Shown here piece by piece: positions 1 through 11,624 of a stretch of 64,000 nucleotides of DNA. Position 1 is the first letter of the stretch. Every line of letters starts with the position of its first letter. The translations under genes were made by a program, and so were the position numbers. Below the pieces are notes generated by a model. That model was not told where the DNA came from and did not search any database. It was given only the letters and a program-made list of their open reading frames with translations. Origin of the DNA: Myrica gale (lineage: Eukaryota; Streptophyta; Magnoliopsida; Fagales; Myricaceae); contig OZ005609.1 in assembly GCA_963930655.1 (NCBI GenBank), positions 25,986,501 to 26,050,500 on the forward strand. Direction: 5' to 3'.

Positions 1-242
1 AATTGGCCCGTTGGTGGGTCTTTGCATTTTTTTGGTCCGGTTGTTTCTAGCCTCAAGAGGGGGCATGGCGGCTCTCTTGAGGATTTGTTGCGTCGTGTCT
101 AAGTTGCTTATATTTCTAGTACAAGTGATGGCTCTTATTTGATTTAGGTAGCTACCGTCTACGTACGGCCACCTGTTTTCTCTTGATCTTTGTCTTGTAC
201 TATTGATTAAAATGCAATGAAAGCCTAACGAAAAAAAAAAAA
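1..242 (+). mobile_element. Possible 3' end of a LINE-like retroposon
   Basis: The stretch is T-rich non-coding sequence ending in a 13-A run (about 229-242) just after an AATGCAATGAAAGCC-type end, which resembles the 3' untranslated end and A-tail of plant non-LTR retrotransposons. No reverse transcriptase frame is visible because the window starts inside it, and I could not find a target duplication. An ordinary polyadenylated retrocopy is equally possible. Confidence 0.3.
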
Positions 243-2940
243 GTAGTCTGAGTTCTCAAAGTCATATATACTTCCGAAGTAGAAACCTAGTTAGCTAACT
301 TTAGACTGACTAGGGGCCGGCGAAAGATTAAAGCCACGATGTCCATCTCTATGCCTAAGGTTTAATTTTGTGGACTCAAATCCCGATGTGATTCCCTAAT
401 TACGGTTTCTGCAGGCTGAATGTTTGTAACATGGCATTGTCCCTCAAAAGGCAAGGCAAAGATGTCCCCCACTGAAAAGGGGTTTAAAGCAGGATCCAAC
501 GTAAAACGAGTAAAACGACTAGCGACCTAATTGGGTACGTAGAAGGAGCACATGGAATTATATGTTTATATGCCTTAATCTGCATAAAGCTTATGCAATT
601 AATTAGTTGAGACATCTGCGTGATATAATGCTATTCAGACATCAGCCATGTGGTTGTCTTGACTACGTACGTACCATTCTACGTACTCTTATCTTTTTCT
701 TTCAAACGTTATCTGGACAAAGTCTTAAGAACCAAGTATTAGAGGATCAAAAGGCAGTTGCTGGTGGCGGTTGAAGAAGAATTGAGATAAGAAATCAGAA
801 CTAAAACAAAAACCTTTCGGCAATAAATCAAAATTTCGTGGTTCTTAACTCTATATTTTCCTCTGTTTGCAACTACTTTTGCGGCCTTATGATCTGAAGC
901 TAAAGTAGCTGATCATATGCGTGGTCTCGATGTTGAATACACAAGTCATGAGTTGTCAAGAACGAGGCTGAAAATTTCAGTAAACCCACAATAATTTGCA
1001 GTAGATCCCACCTTCAATGCCCATTATGCTTCTGTTTTGTTTAGCTTTCTAATCTCTGGTTTTTTGTTTGTTAGTTCTATTTACTTCTGTACTCTCTTTA
1101 AAGAGAGAAAAAAAAAAGATCAGCTAAAAGTTAAAGCGACTAAAAGCTCAATAATTTGGAAGCACATGATGCAATGGCGAGCAAAAAATCGTACTGATCG
1201 AAGACAATATTTTCTATTGATCTCCGGATCTTTACTGCATTAAACATATAGATATCTCCAGAAAAGGTCAAAGAATGAGGAATCTGATGGCACAAAAGGC
1301 TGGAAGTCGAGGTGCATACCATATTAGGCTTCTTCTACTCGTTGCCCTCACCTTCCAAGATATAGGGGACTGTAATATTTTATGCTAAAAAATAGCTTGG
1401 AATTTCGGAAGACAAGACAAGGCATGCGTGGCTTTCTCCAATATTCTATATATTTCTCACCCCATTTTAACCTAAATTTATGAGTTAATTGAGGTTTTTT
1501 CGGGATATCCAAGTGCTATATTGGCTCACTTTTGATATGGGATTGCAAATCGAGTACTATTTGTTGGGTGGTCTTGGACCTTCTGAACTCCAAAAATTAG
1601 TTCAAGTGGTAAGTTTTTCCCTCGCACTTATAATCCTGAGTTGGGAGAAGAGAACTCATTTCTCTCATAGACTCTTGGACTTTCTTAACTTCAAAAGCTA
1701 GTTCAAGAGGTGAACTTTTCTCTCACACTTATAAATTTACCATAAATCTCTTCCACAGCTGATGTGAGAGTAACCCCAAACACTATTTTTTTTAGCCATT
1801 TGAGACTGTATACCTAATTAGTGATTGCTGATCACGTGCAAATAGGACCCATGAATTGATTTGATTCGAGATACACCCAAAATGTCCCCCATGTGGATCA
1901 CACAGAGTAGTACCCACAATAATGCCATCAAATTAATTGCGACCTTGCTTCGTAAATCTGAGGCAAACTCAGTGGTTGTGAAGCCATAACGGTATGACCT
2001 GTGACCAGTGTCACCTCTCAACCCGGCCACCTGACGGGGTTCAAGGAAACGTCGGTAATCGAGGTGTCGCCGATCGAGTCACGAATTGACGGGACACAGA
2101 CGCTGACCAATGGTCAGATTCGATTTCCTCAATAATGCAGCGGCCGGCCGGCCTGTAGGTGGAGTTTGTTTTTTAATGTGAAGAATCTGCTTTGGCATAA
2201 GCTAGACCCCACAAACATTAGCCGACACGTACGTTGTGCCACGTAATGATGTGTTTGCTCCCTAATTGCCACTTTAATAATGCTCACAGGACATATTAGA
2301 AATTCATTTTCGAGAAAAATATTTATAATAATGTTCCTTTTAAAAGGAAGGTAACAGTACGTGATCATCTACACCAAAAGATGCTTGCCTCATGTAAACT
2401 GCATTAATAGAAATAAAAATTTAAACGAAGTTTATCTAATATCTCTCTTTCCTAAAATATATACTTTTTATGAGAAAAGCTTGCAGTGTACATATGGCAA
2501 GTTATTTGAGGAAGCCGAAACAAAATTCAATTTTATTTAACCCTAAATCTATTAAGAGAGACTCGATCTCTTAAGCAGTATTGCACGCACCGATCGACCC
2601 CCACAACCCATGTAACCGTTAGTCAAGCAGTTTCTTAAGGGTAATGGAAACGCACGCCCACTTTTAAATATAATTTGTTCAGCTAATAATGATCCATTTT
2701 TCTAACCATTGAATTATGGTCCTTGAAAGTAATAACTAGTTTTTGTCTCCACTAAACCTTTTCATGATGGCGTAAGTCATAAGAGTTAACCCACATGGAA
2801 TCATGGTCCCCCTCTGGGCAAATCCATGTGAAAGTTCTAACATAAACTAATCTAGATATATCGGTTATAGTGGGGAGAAAGGAAAAATAGTTGGGTTCTA
2901 TGTTCAATGGTGGTGGGAAATAATGGACACAATCATGCCT
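243..2940. other. Intergenic, no gene recognised
   Basis: AT-rich sequence with only short, unconserved reading frames on both strands. None resembles a known protein, and none has neighbouring frames that could be joined by convincing splice sites. I see nothing else supportable here. Confidence 0.6.
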
Positions 2941-3046
2941 TGGTTGCTCTGTTGTGAAATATAATAGAAACGCCGATCATCAAAACGGGACTATGGTTGC
3001 TTTGTTGTGAAATATAATAGAAACGTCAATCATCAAAACGGGACTA
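2941..3046. repeat. Two-copy 53-bp tandem repeat
   Basis: A unit starting TGGTTGCTCTGTTGTG at 2941 is repeated at 2994 with only a few substitutions, giving a period of 53 bp. The second copy abuts the MITE that starts at 3048. Confidence 0.85.
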
Positions 3047-3047
3047 T

Positions 3048-3226
3048 GGGCTTGTTCGGTTTATTTAAATTCTCAGGATTTTTTGAATCCTGAGAATACA
3101 CAAACCGAACATGTTTTTTAACGTCACTTAAAAATAATTACTGCATGCATGCCAATAAAATTAGCATCACCTAAAAATTCTCAAAACACAAAAAATTCTC
3201 AAAATACTCCATAACTGAACAGCCTC
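3048..3226. mobile_element. Tourist-like MITE (GGGCTTGTTCGG family)
   Basis: The left end GGGCTTGTTCGGTT is complementary to the right end (reverse complement GAGGCTGTTCAGTT). The element is flanked by the trinucleotide TAT on both sides (3045-3047 and 3227-3229). Size about 180 bp, no coding capacity. A 3-bp target duplication and this terminal sequence fit PIF/Harbinger-derived MITEs. Related copies lie at 40503-40671, 51916-52221 and probably 33865-34032. Confidence 0.65.
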
Positions 3227-3371
3227 TATATATGCCTCTTGGTGCATGTTATCAATATTGTGTTTTGAGATCTTGGAGTAGTTTGATAGGACAATACCAA
3301 AAAAACAAAAAAAAAACAAAAATATAGAAACTAGCCGACGACCCTATAGAAAGTTAACCTACAATTTAGAC

Positions 3372-3443
3372 TGCGCTCTCTCTCTCTCTCTATATATATA
3401 GAAAGTTAACCTACAATTTAGTCATCTCTCTCTCTATATATAT
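3372..3443. repeat. CT and TA microsatellite with duplicated 23-bp unit
   Basis: A CT run followed by TATATATA is repeated once, each time next to the unit TAGAAAGTTAACCTACAATT. This looks like replication slippage that duplicated both the microsatellite and its neighbour. Confidence 0.8.
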
Positions 3444-3941
3444 TTGTAATGTTTGGTGGAGTGTTCAGTCTTACGCGTATTTGGCTGAATGGTGCCTCCT
3501 TTCCTTTTAATTTCAAAGTGAAGATATGATCCAGATTCACATTCCGTTTTCAGATTCATGCATTCTTAAATCAGCTGAAAAAAATTAAAATGATAAATCT
3601 CGTGTTGAGTAAGCACAATGGTTTTTTTTTTGTAGGTACCGAGTTATTTCTTTGGTGGAGATAATTATGTCGTGAGAGGCAGCCAAATATCTCGACTTAA
3701 TTATTGCTACAGTTTCTTTGATATTAACTTTTAACAAAACAATAATTGGTGTATCATTTTTAACGGGTTGATACCTAGGGTTCATTTTTTAAACATATGT
3801 GTTCTTTCGTTCATAAAAAAATAATCAACTAACAGAAGACCCACATAAAGTCAAGTCGGGATGTTCATTACCGGGATCAAATAGTCTATTCGGGACCTTG
3901 CCTTTGTTAGTCCGCAAATTTTTTGTGAAATGACCCACATG

Positions 3942-4388
3942 TAAGGGTGGGCAATTTACCTGATACCTGATAGCCCGACCCGTTCCGACTCAGTCGGGGC
4001 GTGTTTGACCGGGTTTGAGGACAAGTTCGGGTTTAATTATGGAAAAAATAGGGTTTCGAGTTGGAGGTATACTATGCTAACTCGATTTAAACACGAACTC
4101 GACCCGTTTAAAATTAAAAACCTAGCGAATTCCTTTGTACCTTTAGGGTTTAATTCCCCTCCTCCCAACCGTTGACATTTTCTCCAGCCCCGCAACCTTC
4201 CCCTCTCACTGGCCTCTGCCCTAGCTCACGCCCCACTTGTCGGCCGCCGTCTCTCTCACTGCCCTGCCCCTAGCTCTCTCTCATTGTCTCTCCGTCTCTT
4301 TCGCTGCTCTGCCCATTAACCCCGCACTTGATTCGAGGTCGGGTTCAACTCAAAAATTTTACCCCAAACTCGGTTTTCCCAGCCCTAC
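3942..4388. mobile_element. Possible hAT-like non-autonomous element
   Basis: The left side reads AAGGGTGGGCAATTTACC and the right side ends CCCAGCCCTACCC, partly complementary to it. The interior has repeated CGGGTTT/CGACCCG words. Flanks ACATGT and ATATGT could be a decayed target duplication. Boundaries are approximate and the class is inferred only from the ends. Confidence 0.35.
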
Positions 4389-4724
4389 CCATATGTCTAA
4401 AAAGGATAGAGACCCTTTCAAATTTGCTCTTAAGTCTAATTCGGAGAAAGATGAACATAATATATGGGTCCCACAGTGAAGTTCAAATGATCCGATAAAT
4501 ATTGAATGTACTAAGACTTATTTATTGTGTTTATTTCTATCTAAATTTTATTTAATTCGTGATGTAAATTGGAGTCTAGAAAATGAATCACAAAATCATT
4601 TGTTCAAATTTGTAACTAGTCTTATTGTGTTAAAAGTCAATGACACAGGGACACATCGGTAATTAGACTAAATATCTACTACAGCTGACAGCCCGGTAGT
4701 TAAACTTTAAATATCTACCACAAC

Positions 4725-5066
4725 TAGGGCTGAAAAACCTGAATGCGGTCCGGTTTTTCGGACCGCATTCCGGTCCGGTTTCACTAAATGCGGTCCGGAC
4801 CGGTTTTAATTTTTTTAAAATTTTTAAAATTTTTTCAAAATTTTTTTTAGGTTAATTTCAAATGGGAAGTGTATATAAAAATGTTAAGTTTTAGTTTAGA
4901 TTAAAATTAAACGTTTTATATTTATAATTTATATTAAAAATAATAAAAAATATATATTTTTTATTTTTTTAATAAATGCGGTCCAGTCCGGTCCAGACCG
5001 CATTTATTAAAAAGGAGGACCGGACCGGATAACCGGATTTATCCGGTCCGGTCCAATTCACCCCTA
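4725..5066. mobile_element. hAT-like MITE with perfect 8-bp target duplication
   Basis: The element is bounded by ACCACAAC on both sides (4717-4724 and 5067-5074), an exact 8-bp duplication as made by hAT transposases. Its ends are TAGGGCTGAA and the complement TAGGGGTGAA, nine of ten matching. The subterminal regions are packed with CGGTCCGG/CCGGACCG words facing each other, and the middle is very AT-rich. It encodes nothing. A larger relative with the same ends and words lies at 16362-16967. Confidence 0.9.
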
Positions 5067-5074
5067 ACCACAAC

Positions 5075-5830
5075 CAGAGAGAGTTGTACGTCAAAAGGAG
5101 CTCGCTAATATGATGCTGACACGTCGGACAAAACAGCAGGTTCCAGCTACTCCGCAGACAGAAAATCTTTGTCCAACACCAGAAGATACGGGGAAATACA
5201 TTAATTAGTAGCCGTTTAAAGATAAACCAGCTGAAGCTTCAAGAGCAAAAAATGAAGCTAGCACAGCCAAAGCTGCCCTTAAAAGTGACAGTGAGCACTC
5301 ACTTTACGGTAATTCTTTGCGTTTTTTAGTTTTTCGTGTGCTACTGCTACTGCCTTTCTTCAATTGTTTATCTTTATAAGTAAGGATATAGAACAGATTA
5401 TTAGGATTCTCCACCACTACTCCCTCAGCTTCCTTACGTCCACTCTTTTCCAGAGTGAAAAAGAGTGAGACAGAGAAAACAGAACCGTGGCACTCTGTTC
5501 AGTTTTATGGGTGATCATCTCCAAACTCTTCTCCATTTGTCTTCTCTAGTTGCCATCTACCACAGCAAAAAGCCTTGTCTTGGCTATTGTTCTGCTTCTC
5601 TTACCTTTCTTTCTCTTACCTTTCTCTCTTTGACTTCATTCCTCCCTTATGGACTACCCACCAATGCACCAACATTAATTTGCAGCAACTAGCCAAATTA
5701 CTTGAAGAACATAGTCCAATGTTGAACCATCCCATTGTCATCTTTTAATTGTATCCCCGGAATCAAATATTTGACTGAAACGTATTCATTCTTCATTTCC
5801 CTATAGAAAATTTTAAGTCGGGAAATTCTT
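5075..5830 (+). promoter_or_regulatory. Upstream region of the thaumatin-like gene
   Basis: No gene is seen here. A CT-rich tract (5400-5660) precedes the start codon at 5831 and probably holds the promoter and 5' leader. A possible TATA-like TTTATAAG lies near 5372, but it is far from the ATG and I cannot place the transcription start. Confidence 0.3.
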
Positions 5831-6993
5831 ATGGAACTGTGTTTCTATGGCCACCATTCTTTTACTCTGCTCCTGAGCCTCACTCTTCTTCTGTTGTCCC
5901 ACGGTAATGGCGATGCAGAATATCCACTGTACTCTCGTAATTTCCTAATACACTGCCGTAACTGAAATACGTGTTCTTCTTTTACAGGGGCTTCAGGGGC
6001 TACATTCACATTCGTAAACAAGTGCGATTTCGCAGTATGGCCCGGAATTCTGTCCAGTGCGGGCAGTCCAAAACTAGACAGCACCGGTTTCCAGCTCACG
6101 AAGAGCAGCTCTCGCACTTTCCAAGCACCAACCGGCTGGTCCGGCCGCTTCTGGGGCCGAACTGGCTGCAACTTCGACAGCGAAGGCCAGGGGTCCTGCT
6201 CCACAGGGGATTGTGGCTCCGGCACAGTCGAGTGTAACGGCGCCGGAGCAACCCCACCAGCCACCCTAGCGGAGTTCACCCTTGGTTCTGGCTCACAGGA
6301 CTTTTACGACGTGAGCCTGGTAGACGGGTACAACCTGCCGATGATCGTTGAAGTGAACGGAGGTTCGGGTACCTGCGGGTCCACCGGATGCATCACCGAC
6401 TTGAACCTCAGGTGTCCGACGGAGCTCAAAGCAGAGGGCGGCGGGGCTTGTAAGAGCGCGTGTGAAGCTTTTGGGAAACCGGAGTACTGTTGCAGCGGCG
6501 CGTTTAATACAGCGGCAACTTGCAAACCGTCAACGTATTCCCAGATGTTCAAGTCGGCTTGTCCTAGATCCTATAGCTATGCTTATGACGATGCTACGAG
6601 CACCTTCACCTGTACCGGCGCCGATTATACTATCACGTTTTGTCCTGCGGTCCCAAGGTAAAAGCTTTTCCTCGACTTTGAAGTTAACGAGATTTCCTCT
6701 TTGAAATTGACTTCTATAAACTTAACTTATGCTCGTGCAGTCTGAAATCTTCGAGAGATTCCCCCGATGGAACAGGAGCAACAACAGATGGGTCAGGATC
6801 AGGATCAGGATCAGGATCAGGGTCAGAGTCGGCATCTGGTTCGGACTCAGCAGCAATCCAACAGGCTGAACTGGCCACTTCATGGCTAGCCAATATGGCC
6901 ACAGGGGACTCAACCAGAACCCACCCTTCTTTGGTTTTTACATCCACATTGATTTTGGCAATCTCTCTTATTCTCTCATTCTTCCCCTTGTAG
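5831..6993 (+). CDS. Thaumatin-like protein (PR-5 family) with hydrophobic C-terminal tail
   Basis: Three exons, 5831-5903, 5988-6657 and 6741-6993, join in phase to give about 331 residues. Residues 1-25 form a signal peptide (LLLSLTLLLLSHG). The mature domain begins ATFTFVNKC and has the 16 cysteines of large thaumatin-like proteins, the GSCSTGDCGSG signature, and the acidic-cleft residues in GRFWGRTGC, AEFTLG and FYDVSLVDGYNLP. After the domain comes a repeated Gly-Ser linker and then a C-terminal hydrophobic stretch (LVFTSTLILAISLILSFFPL). That layout is typical of GPI-anchored or membrane-tethered family members and contrasts with simple secreted PR-5. Family role is apoplastic defence or stress response, often with glucan binding. 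Function here is inferred from the family. Confidence 0.92.
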
Positions 6994-8780
6994 TAGTGTA
7001 GTGCTCTACCATGTCCTTTAGCCAAACAAAGCGTCAACACCAACATTAGAGCTTGATAGTGACTGGTATTGCTAAGGAGAGTTTTCTGAAATGAAGATTG
7101 CAAAACCAGCCACTTTCACAACTTCCTCCATGTATAATGTAAGATACTCCATAGTATTAAATAAATATATAGAGTAATAATCTACTTTTTCCTTCTTTCT
7201 TTTTTGTCAGGGTGTTCACACCAGTTTATACGTATATTGACTACTCTCGAAATCTGTAGTCTCTCGTCTCACATAAACTGACCAATTACCAAGACAAAGA
7301 CGTTGAGATAGTCCTAAATAATTGATGTCACCTAAAAGACTTTGAACTTAATACTTTAGAATGAGCATATTACCAAGGCCTAAGCCTTAAAGATAAAGCT
7401 TTCGGGTCGAGTCCTTTGTTAATTGCTCATTGAAGTTAATTGCTCACTTCAATGGTTTTGGCCCTTTTGGGGTTTACTCGAGAGGAAAGCAGATACTTTT
7501 TGGGGGCTATTCTTTGTGTGGGATTGAGTTATATGAAGGGAAGTGAATGCTTTTGACGTCAACATGAGGTATTGAGGCCCAGAAAAACAGGAAAAGATTA
7601 ACAAAACTGAAAAAGAAGCCCGAAGGGAGTTCACTTCGCGGGTATTGCGAGCTTGATTTTTTTTTCCTGAAACGTTGCTTTAAGCTCAGTTTACCAGGAA
7701 AGTGTTTAAAAAACTGACAAAAGCAAATGGTTGGTTCACATGATGAGGAGTTCCAACGTGTAAGAGAATGTGCTGGAAAAGAGCTTCGGCAGTTTGCCGG
7801 TGTCTGTAGAAAGAGATTCGTTCGTCGGAGGAGAATGGTCAAGAATCCTCAGGGTGGAGGATTTCTGCAAATTTAAAGAACTCCATCTGGTAGCCTCTAG
7901 GGATCTAATCTCGAATTTTAAACCCAAATGATCTGATTTAACATATCATATTTTTATTTTAGAATTTCACTACAAAATTCCTCTGAGCAAATCTAAAATC
8001 TAACCCAAGTCGGTTGAACCTTACGACCAAATTGCACCCACAAGCCCTATTCAAGTATTTGACATTTTTGACCAGTAGGTTCTATTCCCAGTGTCTTCAT
8101 AGTATGACTAATCAGGCTCGGCAAGGGAAAAAAGGTATTATGTGTGTCGGGAAGAAGTTGGATATATCATTCACAAGCTTCACAACTTTTCTTTGTAAAA
8201 GGCAGAACCAAAAGAACAGAGGGGGGGGGGGGGGGGGGGAAGAAGCTTTCTTGAGAATATATTTTTTGACAGATGCTGAGATTTTTTTTGGTGTAGGGAA
8301 CGAGCAGGACGAAAACTTTATGATGAAGTATTGCAAAAGAATCATGGGTTCTGTTGAATTTGATCTGTTTGTTTGAGAAGATTTTTGGGTGAGAAATGGT
8401 GTTTTCAGCCTGTTGTCAACATGTAATTATGGATGCTAATGGAGGTGGTGTCCACCGGGCATATCTAGATAGCGTATATGTTCACAAAGGAATTGTCATT
8501 TTCATACCCAATTCAAGAAATTTTATAAAACTCAATGATGCCCTACAAAGACAATTCCCCTTGCTCGCCCATCTTTATTTCTTTTCTCTCTAATCAGCAG
8601 TCATATCAACTAAATTATCACCCTTCATTAAGGTCCCCTAGAACCACATGCTTCTCTTTTAAGTCTTAAGACAGGTACTTCTAATTTGAGAGTGTTTGTT
8701 TCTGGTAATTGTAATTCTTTGACTTTATTTTGTATCTTTCAGTTCTTCAACTATAAAAGAAGGTTGACACTATTTTGAAT
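6994..8780. other. Intergenic, no gene recognised
   Basis: This holds the 3' side of the thaumatin-like gene and AT-rich sequence. Short frames on the minus strand around 7449-7927 overlap one another in different frames and resemble nothing I know. A 20-G homopolymer lies near 8220-8239. Confidence 0.5.
8220..8239 (+). repeat. Poly-G tract
   Basis: An almost pure run of about 20 G. Such runs are length-variable, can form G-quadruplexes and are error-prone in assembly. Confidence 0.9.
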
Positions 8781-9199
8781 GAGTTAATTATAATTTGCAC
8801 CCGTGTAATTTGAGAGTTTTGATATTTCAAATATTTCACTTACGTGGTTTGAGGGGTCTTGACACTTTGCACTCTGCCGTGTATTATCCGTTATTTCGAA
8901 CGGAAAAGTTAGTCATGTGTTATGCATATAGCTCACTTGTCAATTTTACCTCCAATAATTAAAAAGACTTAATTACACTTTGTACCCATGTGGTTTGGAG
9001 TGTGACATTTTGCACCAAAAAAATCAATCATGCGTTTTGCACATGGTTAACTTTTTCATTAGGTATAACGGATAAGTTGACGAAGAGTGAAAAGTGTCAA
9101 GATCCTCAAACCACGAGGGTGAAATGTCTCAAAATTAAAGGAACGGGGTGTAAAATGTTAAGACCCTCAAACCACATGGGTACAAAATATAATTAATCC
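8781..9199. mobile_element. Foldback element, long imperfect inverted repeat
   Basis: The left arm starts TTAATTATAATTTGCACCC and the right arm ends GGGTACAAAATATAATTAA. Inside both, the words GTGGTTTGAGG and GACACTTT recur in opposite orientation. A third internal copy of the arm (about 8966-9015) suggests a nested or rearranged structure. No coding capacity. Confidence 0.7.
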
Positions 9200-9370
9200 A
9201 TTTTGAATTCTATATTATCAATGATCATATTTCACTGATTTCAGACACTTTACACGTTCGGTCAGATTTTTCCGTCCGAAATATAAAATAAGACAAGAAA
9301 TCGGCGGATTTTTTTTTCATGTGAAGAGAGCTCTTGAAGTCTATCAAAGTATAAGTTGGTGTAATCTAGG

Positions 9371-9772
9371 GGTAAATACATTTTTTTCACTCTCAAAATA
9401 CCATGTCTTTGGAACTTTGCATCATAAACTACTATTTTCGAAACATTTCACCCTCTAACTACTAATCTTAGACACTTTCCATCCTCTATCAAATTGTTAG
9501 AATAAAATAACGATAATGTCATTGACCCACTTTTCATATATTAAAAATACTGTTGTAAATTCACTAAATTCTAGAAGCTATTATTGTCAAATGGAAGGTA
9601 CAAAATGTCTAACACTAACAGTTGAAGGGTGCAAAAGTGTCTAAAAATTTTGAGAGGGTGCAAAGTGTCTTAAGATTGGTAGTTAGAGAGTGCAATGTTT
9701 CAAAAGTGATAGTTTAGAGTGCAAAATGTAAAACCTATAGTAGTTTGTGGGTAAAAAGTGTATTTTCCCCTC
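9371..9772. mobile_element. Foldback MITE, family shared with 43296-43660
   Basis: The arms carry TTTGCA, CTCTAACTACTAAT and AACTACTATTTT on the left and their complements on the right, ending GTAGTTTGTGGGTAAAAAG. The copy at 43296-43660 has the same order of words and the same ends, so this is a dispersed family. The reading frame that crosses the right end is not a gene. Confidence 0.75.
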
Positions 9773-11624
9773 TAATAAAATGGGTACTTCCATTAACCTT
9801 AACAGATATCATCATCATCTCATCCATGCCCTCCTCCTCCATTAACATTCATATCTCATCCTTTTCCCGGTTCTATTTCTCATATCAACTACGAGATGAT
9901 CCACCTCGATATTTATGTCTACAAGTTTTCTACCACCAAAAAAGGAAAATAGGGGGTGCTTTTTATCTGAAGCCAATTGTGAACTTCAAGTTTCAACCAA
10001 TTCTGTCTTTTGATATGTTACCTAGCGAATTAACTATAAAAGAGATGCCGCTCCTTTTGCAATCAGAAAATCCTGATTGGCTCTTGTCGGCGAACTCAAA
10101 GAAAGCTTAAAGTGGTGGTGGGAAATCACAGTGGACAAAGCAGAAAACACGTGTAATTGTCAGGAAGTTCTTGCATGGCCAGATGGTCTTAGGTAGAAGG
10201 AGGTAAAACATCGCCGTTATTAGGAAGCAAACAAAGGTTATAACGAGCCAAGATAGGCTTTGATCCAAATTGCTGCCCTAAAAATGCCGACGAGTGATGT
10301 GATTCTTCCCCAACTTGTGTGGGGGCAAAGCTCCACAGTACAAGCAATACAACAAATAAAGAAACAGAACTGCTTTTTTCTTCAAGATAAGAAGACGACT
10401 GCGGTCCATTGGTGCTTTGCAATTCCCAATTTTTTTCAACGTTTCAAAATCAAAAAGGCCATGTGGAGTTATCCACCATCGGCTTTTAAGAGATGTAGCA
10501 AAAATAAGATAATGTGAAGAGAACATGTGTGACCCAAAGGGATTTCATATCCAAAAGTCCCAAAGAAAAAAGGGCGAAAAAAGAAAGGCACAAAAGCAAA
10601 CAAAACTATGAGAACAAAAGGGCAAATAGAAAGGAAATCTGACTAATGAACCTAAAACCACAAAATAGTTCATTTCGGGCCTTTTGAGTTTTGATATTCT
10701 TGAATGCATCTAGTAACTACTAAAGGGAAATCTTAAACTCCTTCCCATATTACCGGACATCCTCCGGTGCTGTGTGATATAGTGGAAGCCGGTAATCATA
10801 TATTATCACTTTGGATTTGGTTTTCAGGCAACAGGGGAAGATAAAAATCCTAGATAAAACAATCTTGTCGTGTTTGGAATATGTAGAACTTGGTCTAAAA
10901 CGCATGAAAGGAAAGGAAGTCTTCATGCTCTTCTTCTGTATAGTAACTCATTATTCATGTTCTCATTTCTCTATTTTCTTCTGCATATAATGAGTGGTAA
11001 GGCCAAAACCCACAAATGCAGAAAACTGAATGCAAGGAAATGTTCATTTCCGAAATGGCAAAGATTCCAAGCCAAGGCCTATTCATATTTTCACACCGTA
11101 GACAAGACATGTTTCTTGGAGCAGCATATATAAAAGCAAACAGCAAAACTTTCACCTTGCAATAAATTCTAGTTTAATTGATCCACGGAGTATCCGAGAG
11201 CTTTTGACTTTGTCGTGCATCATCTTTTGGTGGAGGGCTTTTGTTCACTCGTGGACGGCTATGTCTAAAAGCTTTTGATCTGTAACTTTGATGCCTGTAC
11301 GAAGATAAGGAATCTTCTTATATCAAAAGTGAGGGCACTCAACCATATTATGTAAAAAATAACATCACTAATGAATTAGATCAATTAATAACAGTATCTG
11401 TATGCTTTCCTTTCTGATTGGCAAACCACAAATCAGCGAGGATCTAGATAATGCACTGGTAAAAATGGTGTATTTGGCAGGCGTCTGTACATAGGAAATT
11501 TCCCGCATGGTGGGGATGACACACACAAAATCTACGGCCAGCACTTGGTCAACAAACAGGGGAAAAAGTTGGCCAAGATTTTAGCATACTATAATTTCTG
11601 GGAGCGAAAATAGCGTCCGAAAGT
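9773..11624. other. Intergenic, no gene recognised
   Basis: No supported coding region. A plus-strand frame (9745-10110) begins inside the MITE and resembles no protein with confidence. The 3' end of the minus-strand methyltransferase gene is expected in the last few hundred bases. Confidence 0.5.

Noticed and set aside
4237..4479. 80-codon plus-strand frame
   Set aside because: It overlaps a repeat-like region with low-complexity CT-rich sequence and shows no recognisable domain or splice context.
6714..7103. Minus-strand frame with Asp-Pro repeats opposite the thaumatin gene
   Set aside because: It is the complement of the Gly-Ser repeat exon of the thaumatin-like gene. The repeat is an artefact of antisense reading.
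7507..7842. 111-codon minus-strand frame, considered as organelle-derived DNA
   Set aside because: I could not match it to a mitochondrial or plastid gene, and the frames around it are all short.
9745..10110. 121-codon plus-strand frame resembling part of an F-box associated domain
   Set aside because: Its start lies inside a MITE and the similarity is only a vague phrase (PILSFDM), too weak to report as a gene.
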